Positions 6,958 through 14,207 are shown, counted from the first letter of the stretch. The stretch: DNA of 18,106 nt from an uncultured Spirochaetota bacterium (GCA_937864375.1 CALMJO010000019.1:1-18106), one strand, 5' to 3'. Made by a program: numbers and translations. The notes: generated from the letters alone by a model not told the origin.

Positions 6958-8369
6958 AGCCGTTTATCAGCGAAAACTTTCTCCTTTCCTGCGACGAGTC
7001 GGCTTCCCTCTTTCACGAATACGCGAAGGACATGCCCGTGATCGACTACCACTGCCATCTCTCCCCGGCGGACATCGCCGGTGACCGGCGCTTTGAAACG
7101 GTCACGGAGCCCTGGCTCGGGGGCGACCACTACAAGTGGCGCGCCATGCGGGCCAACGGAATCGACGAGCGGCTCATAACTGGTGATGCCGACCCGTGGG
7201 AAAAATTCCTTGCGTGGGCGCGCTGCGTGCCCGCGACGATCGGGAACCCGCTCTACCACTGGACGCACCTGGAGCTCGCGCGCTGCTTCGGGATCACCGA
7301 CACGCTCCTGGACGAAACGACGGCGCGCGACATCTACGAGCGCTGCAATGCAGCGCTCAATGAGCAGGACTACGGCGCACAGGGCCTGGTCCGCCGCATG
7401 AACGTGAAGGCCGTCTGCACGACGGACGATCCCGGTGACTCCCTGGAGCACCACGCGCGGTTCGACGCGCGCGCCGCGGGCTTCCGGCTCTACCCGGCGT
7501 GGAGGCCGGATGCGCTGCTGCGCGTGGGCCAGCCCGCCGCGTTCAACGCATGGACCGACGCGCTCGGGGAGCGCGCAGGGCGGCGCATAGAAACGTTAGA
7601 CGACATGTGGAAGGCGCTCGAGGCAAGGCAGGAATTCTTTCATGCGGCGGGCTGCCGCCTCGCGGACCACGGCGTGGAAGCGTTCTACCCGGAGGAGGCG
7701 GACGAGGCGGCCGCGTCACGCATCTTCGCAAAGGCGAGGGGGGCCGAATCGCTTGATCCCCAAGAGGTTAGCGCGTTCAGGATGCACGCGCTAAGGCGCC
7801 TCGCGGCCATGAACCACCGGTTGGGATGGGGGCAGCAGTTCCACATGGGCGTGCTGCGCAACGTGAACACGCGCCGCTTCCGGGCGCTGGGCCCCGACTC
7901 CGGGTTCGACGCAACCGGCGACTTCGATCATGCGCGCGGCCTTGCCGCGTTCCTGGACCGGCTGGAGTCGGGCGCCTGCCTCGCGCGCACCATCCTCTAT
8001 CCAATAAACCCCGCCGACAACGAGGTCGTCGTGACGCTTGCCGGCTGCTTCCAGGACGCGTCCATGCCGGGAAAGATGCAGTTCGGTTCCGCGTGGTGGT
8101 TCCTGGACCAGAAGGACGGCATGGAGCGTCAGCTGCGCGTTCTCTCCTCGATGGGGCTTCTCTCGCGCTTCGTGGGAATGACCACTGACTCCAGGAGCCT
8201 GCTCTCGTACCCGCGCCACGAGTATTTCCGGCGCATCATCTGCAACCTCCTGGGAGAGGACATGCGGCGCGGGCTCATCCCCGACGACCGTGAGCTCGTG
8301 GGCGGCATGGTGCGGGACATCTGCTATTATAATGCCCGGGCATGGTTTCGCTTTCCGGGGCTCGACTGA
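6954..8369 (+). CDS. uxaC: Glucuronate/galacturonate isomerase
   Basis: UxaC isomerises D-glucuronate to D-fructuronate and D-galacturonate to D-tagaturonate, the entry step of both pathways. The 471 residues are the usual family length. The amidohydrolase-like metal motif is VIDYHCHLSP (H33, H35). Further family blocks are VCTTDDPGDSLEHH near 158-171, QFHMGVLRNVNTR near 297-309, FGSAWWFLDQKDGMERQL near 381-398, and MTTDSRSLLSYPRHEYFRR near 411-429. The ATG overlaps the uxaE stop by 4 bases (ATGA). It is the last gene of the kdgK-uxaE-uxaC operon, and no other plus-strand gene begins within 140 bp. I see no convincing U-tract terminator after it. The 147 bp before the next gene hold only a short TGAAA-GGC-TTTCA hairpin near 8423. 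Confidence 0.96.
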   Translation: MKPFISENFLLSCDESASLFHEYAKDMPVIDYHCHLSPADIAGDRRFETVTEPWLGGDHYKWRAMRANGIDERLITGDADPWEKFLAWARCVPATIGNPLYHWTHLELARCFGITDTLLDETTARDIYERCNAALNEQDYGAQGLVRRMNVKAVCTTDDPGDSLEHHARFDARAAGFRLYPAWRPDALLRVGQPAAFNAWTDALGERAGRRIETLDDMWKALEARQEFFHAAGCRLADHGVEAFYPEEADEAAASRIFAKARGAESLDPQEVSAFRMHALRRLAAMNHRLGWGQQFHMGVLRNVNTRRFRALGPDSGFDATGDFDHARGLAAFLDRLESGACLARTILYPINPADNEVVVTLAGCFQDASMPGKMQFGSAWWFLDQKDGMERQLRVLSSMGLLSRFVGMTTDSRSLLSYPRHEYFRRIICNLLGEDMRRGLIPDDRELVGGMVRDICYYNARAWFRFPGLD

Positions 8370-8516
8370 GAAAAGACGCGGGGCTCGGGGAGTAAGCAGA
8401 TCGGCCCCCACAAAAAATCCTTGAAAGGCTTTCACCGTTCCTGCGACAGTGTACGCGGGAATGGTTAACGCCGCCCCGCCCGTGCGGGCATGGGCGCGAG
8501 AACGGGGAGGAACGGT

Positions 8517-8972
8517 ATGCTCTACATTGTCGCCGCGATCGTCATAGTGCTTGTCGCCGTGCAGGCGTTCATTTACACGCGGGCGCGCCGCAGCACCGGC
8601 CGCATCCAGAAGGCCTTTGACAGGGCCCGCGATCCGCAGGCGGACGCCGCGGCGCGCTTCGAGGCCTACGACAGCGTGCTCTCGTTCATCCTCGCCGCGC
8701 GCGGGAACAGGGAGATGCCGCTCGCCCGCGTCGCGTTCTGGCTGGACAGGGCGGGGTACGCGTCGCTCGACGGGGTTGATGCGCTCTACCGCGCGAAGGG
8801 GATCGCGGCCGACACGGGCCCGGTCAGGGCGATTCTTCGCGAGATCGACGCCTTCCTGAACGACCGGGCCCATACCGACCGCGCGGGAAACATCAAGCCC
8901 GGTTCCGTCGCCCTGTATCGCGAGATGCGCTCACGGCTGGCGGCGGCGTGGGAGGACCTGCCGCGCGTGTGA
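8517..8972 (+). CDS. Small membrane-anchored protein of unknown function
   Basis: I do not recognise this 151-residue protein. Residues 1-20 form a hydrophobic helix (MLYIVAAIVIVLVAVQAFIY) followed at once by a basic TRARR, so it should be a single-pass anchor with the larger domain facing the cytoplasm. The rest is charged and mostly helical in character. The ATG at 8517 is chosen over the frame's earlier ATG at 8490 because GGGGAGG lies 6 bases upstream and the membrane segment then sits at the extreme N-terminus. It follows uxaC on the same strand after 147 bp. It ends 42 bp from the convergent TPR gene, with a hairpin between them. Nothing ties it to uronate metabolism except position. 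Confidence 0.75.
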   Translation: MLYIVAAIVIVLVAVQAFIYTRARRSTGRIQKAFDRARDPQADAAARFEAYDSVLSFILAARGNREMPLARVAFWLDRAGYASLDGVDALYRAKGIAADTGPVRAILREIDAFLNDRAHTDRAGNIKPGSVALYREMRSRLAAAWEDLPRV

Positions 8973-9018
8973 AGGCGCGGGGCGCAACGGGCCGCGCCTT
9001 CGTGGAAATTTATTTCAC
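8971..9018. terminator. Candidate bidirectional terminator between convergent genes
   Basis: GAAGGCGCGG (8971-8980) pairs perfectly with CCGCGCCTTC (8992-9001) as a 10-bp GC-rich stem with an 11-base loop. It starts within the stop of the upstream gene. An AT-cored palindrome GTGGAAATTTATTTCAC (9002-9018) follows and overlaps the stop of the opposing TPR gene. There is no true U-tract, so intrinsic termination is uncertain. The position between two convergent stops supports the call. Confidence 0.5.
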
Positions 9019-10607
9019 GGGCTCTTTTTCACGGCGGTGAAATGGCGGTTGAGGATCTTCCCCGCCGGCTCGCTCGCCGGGTTGTCCCGCAGGGCGTTTT
9101 TCAGGCGCGCAAGGGCGTCCAAGTGCCTGCCGAGGAGGAGCTCGCGCACCGCCATGGCCGCGAGCAGCCGGTCCCTGAATTCGAATCCTTCAACGCGATC
9201 GAGCTCTCCGAAGAGGGACCCGGCGGCCTCGAGCCTGTTCCTGTTCAGGTCGATTATCGCGAGGTCGAGCTTCGCGGCGCCGTTGCCGGGGTCGAGCGCG
9301 AGCGCCCGTTCCATGCACGATGCGGCCTCGTCGAATCTCTTCTCGAAGAAGAAGATGCTTCCCTTGAGAATGAAATCATTGGCTTCCTTTCCGCGGGCCA
9401 TCCTGTAATCGACGAGGGCGTGCGCCCTTGGATAATTCTTCATCTTGTGGGCGAGGAGATACACCAGTATGTCCAGTGAGTCGGAGGAGGGTTCCAGGTA
9501 GAAGCGCTTCTCGTACGAGGAGACGGCGCTCTCGATGTCGCCGTTCACCATGGCGAGCATGCCGGCCCACGCGAGGCCGTCCTCTTTCATGAAATAGCCC
9601 TGCGCCGTCAGGTCGGCAAGGAGCGTGCCGGTTTTTTTCACAAGCTCATAATCGGATCGCGTGAAATGGGGGAGCGGCTTTTTAAAGTCGGTGAGGCTGT
9701 CCGAATCGAGGAGGTAGGCTTTAAGCGAGAGGTAGGAGAACCAGACGAAGACCTGGAGGCTCTCGTATCTCCTGCGGGCGCCGGGCGCGTTCTCCGTCCG
9801 GGCGATGTGCCGGGCAAGCTCGGCGTAAAGGGGCTTCTTGCTTAAAAATTCCGTTACCGGGCCCGCGAGCCCGGTTTTTACCGATTCGACGTCCCCGCCA
9901 AAAATCTTGAAGTAATCGATGATGAGGCAGAGTGAAAGGGCGTCAAAATTGTTTGGATCGACACGATACGCCTCGGCGGCGGCATCGCCCGACCTGGGGA
10001 CGTCACCAACGAAGAAATAGAAGGCCGCCGTCATTCCCAGGGTCTCCACCGACTTTTCCTTCCGGACCAGGTCGGTGCACAGTTCGTACGTCCTGTCGCA
10101 CAGCCTGTTCCTGTCCTCCACCATGTCCTGAAACGACGCCAGTAGAGAGAGATAGAGCCCCGTGAGGATTTTTCCGAGCCTGATCTGTTCGGAGGCCGGC
10201 CGCGCGGAGGGGATCCTTTTTTCAAGCAGCGCCGCGGCCTCCACGATGTGACGGTACGCGAGATCCCTGTTTCCCTGCTTCGAATAGGCGAACGCGAGAT
10301 CGCCCAGCACGGTGAAGTCGGAACCGTCGGCCGCGAGCTTTTTCTTGAGCTCTGCGATGCGGGATGAGAGTTTTTCCGCCGGGGCGTTTTCCAGGTCGTC
10401 CCTCACCGGGTCCCTGAATGTATCCGGCGAGACGAAGTTGAACCTGAAGGAAACCGAGCCGGGAAGGTTCACAAGCCCCACCAGGGCGTCCCTGTCGGCC
10501 TGGGTCGCAAGGCTGCCCTGCTTGAACAGATGGTCTTCATCGGCGGCAAAGCCGGTTGACGCCAGAAGAAGTGCGAGAAGGGTCGCGCGGATCGGACCGC
10601 CGCACAT
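9015..10607 (-). CDS. Secreted or periplasmic tetratricopeptide-repeat protein
   Basis: This 530-residue protein has an N-terminal signal peptide (MCGGPIRATLLALLLASTGFA, with predicted cleavage before ADED). After it come helical hairpins of TPR type: FTVLGDLAFAYSKQGNRDLA near 120, a VGDVPRSGDAAAEAYRVDP stretch in the middle, and a clearer tandem near the C-terminus (GDIESAVSSYEKRFYLEPS, FEKRFDEAASCMERALALDP and NRNRLEAAGSLFGELD). TPRs bind partner proteins, and no catalytic motif is visible. The frame extends to a GTG at 10667, but I chose ATG 10607 because it gives a standard signal peptide and has GGGAG 3 bases upstream, which is close. A promoter-like pair (10656-10683) would also put the transcript start just upstream of 10607. 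ATG 10649 is the alternative. It lies downstream of the methyltransferase gene on the same strand. Function is unknown. Confidence 0.8.
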   Translation of the reverse strand: MCGGPIRATLLALLLASTGFAADEDHLFKQGSLATQADRDALVGLVNLPGSVSFRFNFVSPDTFRDPVRDDLENAPAEKLSSRIAELKKKLAADGSDFTVLGDLAFAYSKQGNRDLAYRHIVEAAALLEKRIPSARPASEQIRLGKILTGLYLSLLASFQDMVEDRNRLCDRTYELCTDLVRKEKSVETLGMTAAFYFFVGDVPRSGDAAAEAYRVDPNNFDALSLCLIIDYFKIFGGDVESVKTGLAGPVTEFLSKKPLYAELARHIARTENAPGARRRYESLQVFVWFSYLSLKAYLLDSDSLTDFKKPLPHFTRSDYELVKKTGTLLADLTAQGYFMKEDGLAWAGMLAMVNGDIESAVSSYEKRFYLEPSSDSLDILVYLLAHKMKNYPRAHALVDYRMARGKEANDFILKGSIFFFEKRFDEAASCMERALALDPGNGAAKLDLAIIDLNRNRLEAAGSLFGELDRVEGFEFRDRLLAAMAVRELLLGRHLDALARLKNALRDNPASEPAGKILNRHFTAVKKSP

Positions 10608-10655
10608 GCGCTCCCGGCGCACCGGCGGTAAATTCGTGAGGTGTCTCATGCCATT

Positions 10656-10683
10656 ATGATACGCCACGAAGAATAAAGTTCAA
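10656..10683 (-). promoter_or_regulatory. Candidate promoter for the TPR gene
   Basis: On the minus strand TTGAAC (10683-10678) and TATCAT (10661-10656) are separated by 16 bases, with 4/6 and 5/6 matches to consensus. Initiation would fall near 10649, about 40 bases upstream of the chosen ATG. This argues against the longer reading frame that starts at 10667. Confidence 0.4.
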
Positions 10684-10752
10684 GGATTATTCATTCGGCG
10701 CCGTGTTCTTCCGGGAGCGCTCCTGAGTGCGGCACGTGCGGCCGTGCAGGCG

Positions 10753-11400
10753 CTACCGCGCCAGTGCGTACACGACGAAATAAAAATCCTCCAGGAAATC
10801 GTATTTCTGCGTGCGCGCGAATCCCGCGCTCTTCATCCATGCCTCCTGCTCCTCCGGGGTGTACGAAATGAGATGCCCGTACGCATGGCTTTTTTCAAGG
10901 TCGATCACGGCGATCCGCCCGCCGGGCTTCAGGTAGTCGCGCAGCTTCCTGAAATACGCGACCTGGTCCTCGATGTAATGGATGGTGCCGCAGCTGAAGA
11001 TGAGGTCCACCCTCTCCGGGATGAGCGGATCGGCCTCCGCCGCCTGGACGGTGCGGACGTTTCCGGGCGCGAGCTTCGCGGCCTTGTCGTCGAGGTTTTT
11101 AAGCAACAGGGGATTGATGTCCACCGCGTACACGATCCCGCCCGGCGCGGCCGCCCGCGCCATGGGCCAGGTGAAGAGCCCCGTGCCCGCACCGATGTCC
11201 GCGACGCACTGCCCGGGCCTGATGTCCAGGGTTTTTACGACCTGGCCCACCTTGAGCTTTCTGATGCGGTCCTCCGTCTCCATCGTCCGGTTGAGGGAGA
11301 TCAGCTCCATGCGGTCGCGGCCGCCCATGGCGAAAAAGACCGCGGCGAGCGCGGCGATCATGATTCCGATGATGAGAAGCGTGCGAAGCTTTCTGCTCAT
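10753..11400 (-). CDS. Membrane-anchored class I SAM-dependent methyltransferase
   Basis: This 215-residue protein has an N-terminal hydrophobic helix (residues 7-25, after MSRKLR) and then a class I methyltransferase domain. Motif I is VADIGAGTG (66-74), the acidic residue ending strand 2 is D94 in YAVDIN, and post-motif CGTIHYIED (137-145) and LKPGGRIAVID (157-167) are typical. The ATG at 11400 is chosen because GGAGG lies 5 bases upstream. The frame continues 50 codons further, but that part has no family character and spans the -10 region. Methyl acceptor unknown. By the positive-inside rule the N-terminal basic residues would place the domain outside the membrane, where SAM is not expected, so topology is a real question. 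The TPR gene follows about 145 bp downstream. Confidence 0.85.
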   Translation of the reverse strand: MSRKLRTLLIIGIMIAALAAVFFAMGGRDRMELISLNRTMETEDRIRKLKVGQVVKTLDIRPGQCVADIGAGTGLFTWPMARAAAPGGIVYAVDINPLLLKNLDDKAAKLAPGNVRTVQAAEADPLIPERVDLIFSCGTIHYIEDQVAYFRKLRDYLKPGGRIAVIDLEKSHAYGHLISYTPEEQEAWMKSAGFARTQKYDFLEDFYFVVYALAR

Positions 11401-11454
11401 GGCTGCCTCCGGGGTGCGCGTGCATGGCGAACGCGGTGAATGGATACTCGGGAA

Positions 11455-11483
11455 ATTACGGCATGAAACAAGCGCCCTGTCAA
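11455..11483 (-). promoter_or_regulatory. Candidate sigma-70-type promoter for the methyltransferase gene
   Basis: On the minus strand a perfect TTGACA (11483-11478) is followed after exactly 17 bases by CGTAAT (11460-11455), a 4/6 match to the -10. Transcription would start about 48 bases upstream of the ATG at 11400. The remaining 160 bp up to the next gene show nothing I can name. Confidence 0.5.
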
Positions 11484-11644
11484 GACCGTTATACGACAGC
11501 CTTTGTTGCGGGAGATGAGCGCGACCGGTGTTTCGGCCCGGCATGCGCATTCCAGAAGTGAGCTCTTGCGTTGAACATGTGCACGGCTCGCGCTTCCCTG
11601 ACTATGCATTTAGAAGTCTTGCATATCATTCCCCGGCAGCCGGC

Positions 11645-12250
11645 CTAGTAGATTCCCGGGATATAGCGTTTAGTCTCCTCCATGTAGGCGCGGTACATAT
11701 CGCCGTGAGTTCTCAATAAAAAGTCCTCCTCGCATCTCACCTGGACCTCCAGCAGGAGGTAGAACACGATTCCAAAAAGCGCGATCGTCCAGGTTGGCCA
11801 GATGATCCAGGTCCCCGCGCACACGAGGAAGAGGCCAAGATAGGTGGGATTGCGGATGAAGCGGTACAGGCCCGTGTCAACGAGATCGGTCCTGGTGCGC
11901 TCGTCGATTCCCACGCGCCACGAGGTTTTCATCTGGCGCTGGGCGATGAAGCACAGCGCGAGTCCGGCGATTCCCGCGAGGAAACCCGCGTGGTCATAGA
12001 CCGGCCCGTCCAGGAGCGGGAAGCGCGAGAAGAGGGAAAAGTACTGTATGCCGGATCCGTGCGCCGTGATCAGAAACACCATCGCGCCGGTCAGCACGGT
12101 CGTCGCGTGCGCGAAAAACACCTGCACAGATGACGTGGCCGCCCCGAGGACGTCGGGATCGACGCCCGTACTTTTCATCTGTCCCCTTCTCTTGAACGCC
12201 CAGAGCCCCGCGTATGCCAGGAAGAGCACCACTACATAGATGGTTTCCAT
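11645..12250 (-). CDS. ICMT/PEMT-family membrane methyltransferase, CzcN-like
   Basis: This 201-residue integral membrane protein has about five hydrophobic segments (2-19, 45-63, 88-104, 134-153, 155-168). The C-terminal core is the isoprenylcysteine carboxylmethyltransferase / phospholipid methyltransferase signature: GLYRFIRNPTYLGLFL (127-142), then acidic E168 and E174-E175, and ending in KRYIPGIY. In these families this core binds SAM. The family includes CzcN/NccN proteins of heavy-metal resistance clusters. The ATG is immediately preceded by the TAA of the RND-pump remnant, and its ribosome-binding site (AAGGAG) lies inside the last codons of that remnant. This indicates an old pump-methyltransferase operon. 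The methyl acceptor is unknown. The gene itself looks intact although the pump has decayed. Confidence 0.85.
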   Translation of the reverse strand: METIYVVVLFLAYAGLWAFKRRGQMKSTGVDPDVLGAATSSVQVFFAHATTVLTGAMVFLITAHGSGIQYFSLFSRFPLLDGPVYDHAGFLAGIAGLALCFIAQRQMKTSWRVGIDERTRTDLVDTGLYRFIRNPTYLGLFLVCAGTWIIWPTWTIALFGIVFYLLLEVQVRCEEDFLLRTHGDMYRAYMEETKRYIPGIY

Positions 12251-12520
12251 TTATCGCTCCTTTTCTATCATGAGATACAGCAAGGGAAGCAGCAGAAGAG
12301 TCAACACGGTCGAAGTGATAATGCCGTCGATTACCACCGTCGCTGGCGGCGTGCATCCCGCGTCCTCCTCACCGTCCCCTCGGTGCGGTCTGGGACCTGC
12401 CTGCCCGCGTCCTCGATGTAGCCGCCTCCCACGTGTTTGGCCGATCGATTCGATCTTCCTGAGCGCGCTCTCGACCGGGATGCCGTGGCGCGCGAACTTC
12501 TCCGGGACGAGGTCTATGCC
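12251..12520 (-). pseudogene. Remnant of a CzcA/CusA-type HME-RND efflux pump
   Basis: Three short pieces in RND order remain. The first (12520-12434) reads GIDLVPEKFARHGIPVESAL, matching the periplasmic segment of CzcA-type pumps where a conserved Arg/Tyr-Gly motif precedes a helix. A +1 frame change near 12435 continues it as VGGGYIEDAGRQVPDRTEG, equivalent to the GGGYIE..GEQ..R block of CzcA. The last piece (12352-12254) returns to the first frame with TPPATVVIDGIITSTVLTLL and LPLLYLMIEKER, the final transmembrane helix of an RND pump. Roughly 700-800 residues that should lie between the second and third pieces are missing, as is the whole N-terminal half. The result is a deleted and frameshifted relic. 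It abuts the ICMT/CzcN-like gene with no gap. Confidence 0.8.
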
Positions 12521-12775
12521 GCGCGTCGGGAGCGCCTCGCGCGAATGCCGCCAGTTTCGCGTTTCATTTTGAAAATGCAATGCATTTTTGCAAGGGGATG
12601 GGATTTGATTTTCGGCCTTGAAGGCGGTCAAGCCTTTTCCTTCAAGCGCAGGAGAGAAGGCTGGTGTTTTTTAATGCATGCGGTTAGGGGATATTGTAAG
12701 GGCGGACGGCCACTCGCTCTTTCGACACGGATTGTCCTGGAAGCAGGATTCCCGGTCCGTGCGGCGGGGGGCGAC
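12521..12775. other. Non-coding stretch between RND remnant and ferredoxin gene
   Basis: I see no convincing gene here. It holds overlapping AT-rich palindromes CATTTTGAAAATG (12565-12577) and AAAATGCAATGCATTTT (12572-12588), which could form alternative hairpins. A degenerate palindrome GTAAGGGCGGACGGCC lies near 12695-12712, resembling a decayed copy of a GC-rich intergenic repeat. A poorly conserved minus-strand open frame (12628-12834) runs through the hairpin and into the ferredoxin gene, and I regard it as chance. Confidence 0.45.
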
Positions 12776-12809
12776 GGCGTAGAGACACGCGGCCGTGCGT
12801 CTCTACGCC
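12776..12809. repeat. GTAGAGAC-type palindrome overlapping the ferredoxin stop codon
   Basis: GGCGTAGAGA (12776-12785) is the exact reverse complement of TCTCTACGCC (12800-12809). Between them CACG-CGGC-CGTG forms a nested 4-bp stem, giving a long hairpin on either strand. The right arm contains the TAG stop of the minus-strand ferredoxin gene. There is no U-tract. Palindromes of the GTAGAGACGC...GCGTCTCTAC form are, from memory, common intergenic repeats in many bacterial genomes, so this may be a mobile palindromic unit that also serves as a 3' end structure. Confidence 0.65.
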
Positions 12810-13954
12810 TTTCCGCCCGTGAGAACCCGCGCAACCGCCTTCATCGTTCCCATGAACCCGAATCGCTCAACCATGATCTTCTGGTACATCGCGTCCGAAG
12901 TTTTCGGAGGAACGTAATTTCTTTCCGTTCGTATCATGGAGTGCGCATGGTGCGTGCATGCCGTTGAACAGACCCCGCAGCCGATGCAGCTGTCGGGATT
13001 CACCACAGCGGTCCTGTCATGCATGGAGATCGCCTCCATGGCGCAGGCTGCTATGCACTTTTTGCATCCCTTGCATCTGGATGCGTCCACCTGGGCGCGG
13101 TAGCGAGCATGAATGTATTCCGAAGGGCGGGGATGAAGCCGCAGCAGCTTCAGGTCATGACAGCAGTCGCGGCAGCACATGCACATGAACGAGGGCTCGC
13201 GGCTGTTCTCGGGCTGCAGTATGAAACCCTCCTTCTCCGCGCGGTCCAGGAGCGCAAGCGTCTCTTCCCTTGTTATCCACCGTCCGATTCCCTTTCCGCG
13301 CATGAGCCGGGCCGCATCGTGAAACGTCAGGCATGACTCGAGGAGGTCCGAGTGCGTGCATGGTTTCCCGATGACGTCCGTGGACTGGCGGCACACGCAG
13401 TTCATCACGCATATGCCGTCCTTGAGATTGGAGACATATTTCCTGATGTTGTCGTAGTCGGCAACCCGCGTGCCCGGGGAAAGGGATGTTCCAATGGGGA
13501 TGGTCCGCATCTGCCACGTGCTCATCTCGAGCGCCGGCCGATGCAGGGAATCGTCGAAATACTCGTTGAAGTCGCGGGAGAACTCCCCGGTGATTCGGTC
13601 CACCTGGAACTCGAACATGCCGATCACGATCTGGACAAGGCTGAAGCGCTTCTTCTTTCCCCTGCGCTTTTCGGCGAACTGGTCGGTGAGTATCGCTCCC
13701 TTGTTCACCAGGCCGTCCAGCATTCGTTCGAGTTTTTCCTCGGTGATGTCGATGCCGTTTTTTCCTAACCGCGCGCGGATCCGGGAAACCGATTCCGGCA
13801 GGATGTTGAGATGAACGGCAACCTCCGCCTCTTCGGGGGTGAAAAGGTGCCGGAGCAGGCGAAGCTCAACCCCCGAGCGCGCGGAAGGGTAAGCTATGGG
13901 CATCTTGTCGATTTCCCTTCGGAGCCTCTGGTACACGTCTTCATGGTGCTGCAT
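12803..13954 (-). CDS. Winged-helix plus ferredoxin-type iron-sulfur protein
   Basis: This 383-residue cytosolic protein has three parts. Residues ~25-90 (GVELRLLRHLFTPEEAEVAV onward) look like a winged-helix domain. The middle is cysteine-rich, with C182, C186, C188, C199 and C208, then C258, C260, C261, C264 and C265. Near the C-terminus are two canonical 4Fe-4S clusters: CKGCKKCIAAC (C294, C297, C300, C304) and CIGCGVCSTAC (C323, C326, C329, C333). This layout is a known family in anaerobes, usually annotated only as 4Fe-4S binding protein. Redox sensing, electron transfer or both are possible. The second cluster has T334 where Pro is usual. The ATG at 13954 is chosen because GGAGG lies 6 bases upstream. 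The frame's earlier ATG at 14077 falls on the -35 box and would need a different promoter. The gene is transcribed alone. Confidence 0.85.
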   Translation of the reverse strand: MQHHEDVYQRLRREIDKMPIAYPSARSGVELRLLRHLFTPEEAEVAVHLNILPESVSRIRARLGKNGIDITEEKLERMLDGLVNKGAILTDQFAEKRRGKKKRFSLVQIVIGMFEFQVDRITGEFSRDFNEYFDDSLHRPALEMSTWQMRTIPIGTSLSPGTRVADYDNIRKYVSNLKDGICVMNCVCRQSTDVIGKPCTHSDLLESCLTFHDAARLMRGKGIGRWITREETLALLDRAEKEGFILQPENSREPSFMCMCCRDCCHDLKLLRLHPRPSEYIHARYRAQVDASRCKGCKKCIAACAMEAISMHDRTAVVNPDSCIGCGVCSTACTHHAHSMIRTERNYVPPKTSDAMYQKIMVERFGFMGTMKAVARVLTGGKA

Positions 13955-13969
13955 TAATTTCCTCCGTAC

Positions 13970-13985
13970 GAAAATATTTATTTTC
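13970..13985. promoter_or_regulatory. AT palindrome just upstream of the ferredoxin ribosome-binding site
   Basis: GAAAATATTTATTTTC is a perfect palindrome with 7-bp arms and a 2-base centre. On the minus-strand transcript it lies 4 bases upstream of the GGAGG site. It could be a protein-binding site, or an RNA hairpin affecting ribosome access, although a 2-base loop would need the inner pairs to open. Confidence 0.35.
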
Positions 13986-14048
13986 ATGCAAGGGCACGGT
14001 GATTGTAATAGTGTGGGGGTAATGGCGAAGCGGAGATCTATATGATAT

Positions 14049-14077
14049 ATAGTACACATGCGCGAAGAGCATGTCAA
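14049..14077 (-). promoter_or_regulatory. Promoter of the ferredoxin gene with nested palindrome
   Basis: On the minus strand TTGACA (14077-14072) is a perfect -35, followed after exactly 17 bases by TACTAT (14054-14049). The spacer holds an inverted repeat, ACATGC (14056-14061) and GCATGT (14069-14074) separated by 7 bases, overlapping the -35. A repressor bound there would block polymerase. Initiation near 14042 gives an ~87-base leader to the ATG at 13954. Confidence 0.55.
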
Positions 14078-14149
14078 GAGGGGATTGCAAGTATGCGATT
14101 AATCACGTCCCCGCGCGGCACCATCGATCAATGGCGTCGCCAATAATGT

Positions 14150-14176
14150 TTGACCGTTTTTCCTGCCTGGTATAGA
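14150..14176 (+). promoter_or_regulatory. Candidate promoter for the SH3-like secreted protein
   Basis: TTGACC (14150-14155) is a 5/6 match to the -35. TATAGA (14171-14176) lies 15 bases on, and an overlapping TAGATA gives 17-base spacing. Initiation near 14184 would leave a leader of about 25 bases before the ATG at 14208. It diverges from the ferredoxin promoter. Confidence 0.4.
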
Positions 14177-14207
14177 TATAAGCGACATCGCGCTATCGGG
14201 GGAAACC

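Noticed and set aside
8370..8516. U-tract terminator or promoter between uxaC and the next gene
   Set aside because: Only a weak TGAAA-GGC-TTTCA hairpin and scattered poor promoter-like hexamers are present, so neither call can be supported.
7791..8873. Minus-strand open frame of 360 codons opposite uxaC and the small membrane protein
   Set aside because: It is a shadow of uxaC and has no coherent domain or start signal.
11401..11644. Short minus-strand open frames upstream of the methyltransferase
   Set aside because: They overlap the promoter at 11455-11483, lack ribosome-binding sites and show no similarity that I can recognise.
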